7,088 bases of DNA, taken from positions 1 through 7,088 of the forward strand of contig CALKMS010000075.1 of assembly GCA_938091145.1 (NCBI GenBank), written 5' to 3'. This document shows, piece by piece, positions 6,385 through 7,088 of this stretch; the stretch's first letter is position 1; every line of letters begins with the position of its first letter. Both the position numbers and the translations under genes were made by a program. The DNA is from an uncultured bacterium (GTDB lineage: Bacteria > Actinomycetota > Aquicultoria > SKW223 > CALKMS01). A model generated the notes under the pieces. That model saw only the letters and a list, made by a program, of their open reading frames with translations. It did not search any database and was not told where the DNA came from.

Positions 6385-7044
6385 CTAATTCACCAGAGAG
6401 CCGTTTTTTAAATAAAAAATGCGGCTGGCAATCTGAGCTAATTTTTTGTCATGAGTAGCTAATATTATTGTTGTTCCTTTCTGATTAAATCCTTTTAACA
6501 CTTTCTCAATCAAGTTAGCGCTCTCTTCATCCAAATCACCAGTTGGTTCATCAGCTAAAAGAAGAGGTGGAGAGTTAGCTAAAGCACGAATTAAAGCTGC
6601 TCTCCGAGCTTCTCCGCCGGAAATTTCTGAGGGATAAGAATTTAGTCGAGAAGTTAGCTTCAACTCTTTTGCCAGCTCTTCAATCCGTCTCATATTGGTT
6701 GTCTTTTTATTCTTTAAAAGTAGAGGAAGAATTAAGTTTTCTCTTAAGGTTAACGAAGGAATGAGCCCTGAAAACTGAAAAGCAAAGCCCAAATTTTGAA
6801 GTCGAAAAGAAGCAAGTTCAGCGAAGGTAAGAGAATTAAGGTATGTTCCATTAACCATTACCATCCCTGATGTAGGGCGAGTTAAACCCCCGATTATCGA
6901 AAGCAAAGTTGTCTTACCGCTCCCCGAAGGACCGCAAACTACTACTAACTCCCCTTTTTTAACGCTAAAGCTCACATCTTTAAGAGCAACAACGTTGCCT
7001 CGAGGAGTGGAAAAAACCTTGGTTAAGCCTTCCACCTCAACCAT
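6385..7044 (-). CDS. ABC transporter ATP-binding protein, LolD/MacB type
   Basis: This 219-residue nucleotide-binding subunit would hydrolyse ATP on the cytoplasmic face of the membrane to drive a partner permease. All ABC motifs are present in order: Walker A GPSGSGKT (38-45), Q-loop Gln90, signature ISGGE (141-145), Walker B LLLADE (161-166), D-loop GDLD (169-172) and the H-loop histidine His198 in ATHD. The length and the SGGE form of the signature suit the LolD/MacB/FtsE group, which works with FtsX-like permeases in lipoprotein export, efflux or mechanotransmission. Residues after the signature are ARR rather than the common QQR. The ATG has a GAGGG ribosome site 5 nt upstream, and an upstream gene overlaps it by 8 nt. 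Substrate cannot be told from sequence. It is separated from the purine genes by 84 nt and is probably functionally unrelated to them. Confidence 0.93.
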   Translation of the reverse strand: MVEVEGLTKVFSTPRGNVVALKDVSFSVKKGELVVVCGPSGSGKTTLLSIIGGLTRPTSGMVMVNGTYLNSLTFAELASFRLQNLGFAFQFSGLIPSLTLRENLILPLLLKNKKTTNMRRIEELAKELKLTSRLNSYPSEISGGEARRAALIRALANSPPLLLADEPTGDLDEESANLIEKVLKGFNQKGTTIILATHDKKLAQIASRIFYLKNGSLVN

Positions 7045-7088
7045 CTTTGCCCTCTCTTATAATTTGATATGGATCCTGAGCGGCAAGA
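7037..7088 (-). CDS. C-terminal end of a probable FtsX/MacB-like ABC permease (partial)
   Basis: Only the last 16 codons and a TGA stop lie in the window; the gene continues past the right edge. The visible end reads LAAQDPYQIIREGKDG. MacB/FtsX-type permeases commonly end with an Ala-Ala-x-x-Asp-Pro pattern followed by a short Leu/Ile-Arg tail, and this fragment fits it. The stop overlaps the start of the following ABC ATPase by 8 nt, as expected for a permease and ATPase made together from one message. The reading frame and overlap are seen directly. The family call is inference from a short motif and the neighbour, so an unrelated gene remains possible. Confidence 0.5.
   Translation of the reverse strand, partial: LAAQDPYQIIREGKDG

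Overview
The window is AT-rich bacterial DNA with every convincing gene on the minus strand. Start sites show strong Shine-Dalgarno sequences of the AGGAGG type. The content points to an uncultivated, deep-branching, probably anaerobic bacterium. The formyltransferase resembles, from memory, a divergent PurN-like form I associate with Dehalococcoidia and related lineages. The HAD protein resembles EhaR of methanogenic archaea. No rRNA or taxon-specific marker is present, so the assignment is only suggestive.

Layout, in the direction of transcription (right to left). At the right edge is the last part of an upstream gene (7037-7088), probably an FtsX/MacB-like permease. It overlaps a LolD/MacB-type ABC ATPase (6385-7044), so the two likely form a transporter. 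An 84-base gap follows (6301-6384), with a promoter-like -10 hexamer just before purM.

Then come five tightly packed genes: purM (5266-6300), a PfkB-family sugar/nucleoside kinase (4284-5264), a divergent PurN-like formyltransferase (3469-4287), an EhaR-like HAD protein (2436-3488) and purH (868-2418). Spacings are 1 nt, a 4-nt overlap, a 20-nt overlap and 17 nt, as expected for one operon with translational coupling. PurN, PurM and PurH cover steps 3, 5 and 9-10 of de novo IMP synthesis, and two of them (PurN and PurH) are formyl-transfer enzymes. The kinase and the HAD protein are not standard purine enzymes. Their position between PurM and PurH is the most interesting feature of the window.

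The left 867 bases carry no gene I can identify. They hold a weak terminator-like hairpin downstream of purH, several stop-interrupted minus-strand stretches that could be a decayed gene, and a strong Shine-Dalgarno-like motif on the plus strand with only an 11-codon ORF behind it. No tRNA, rRNA, CRISPR array, insertion sequence or attachment site was seen.
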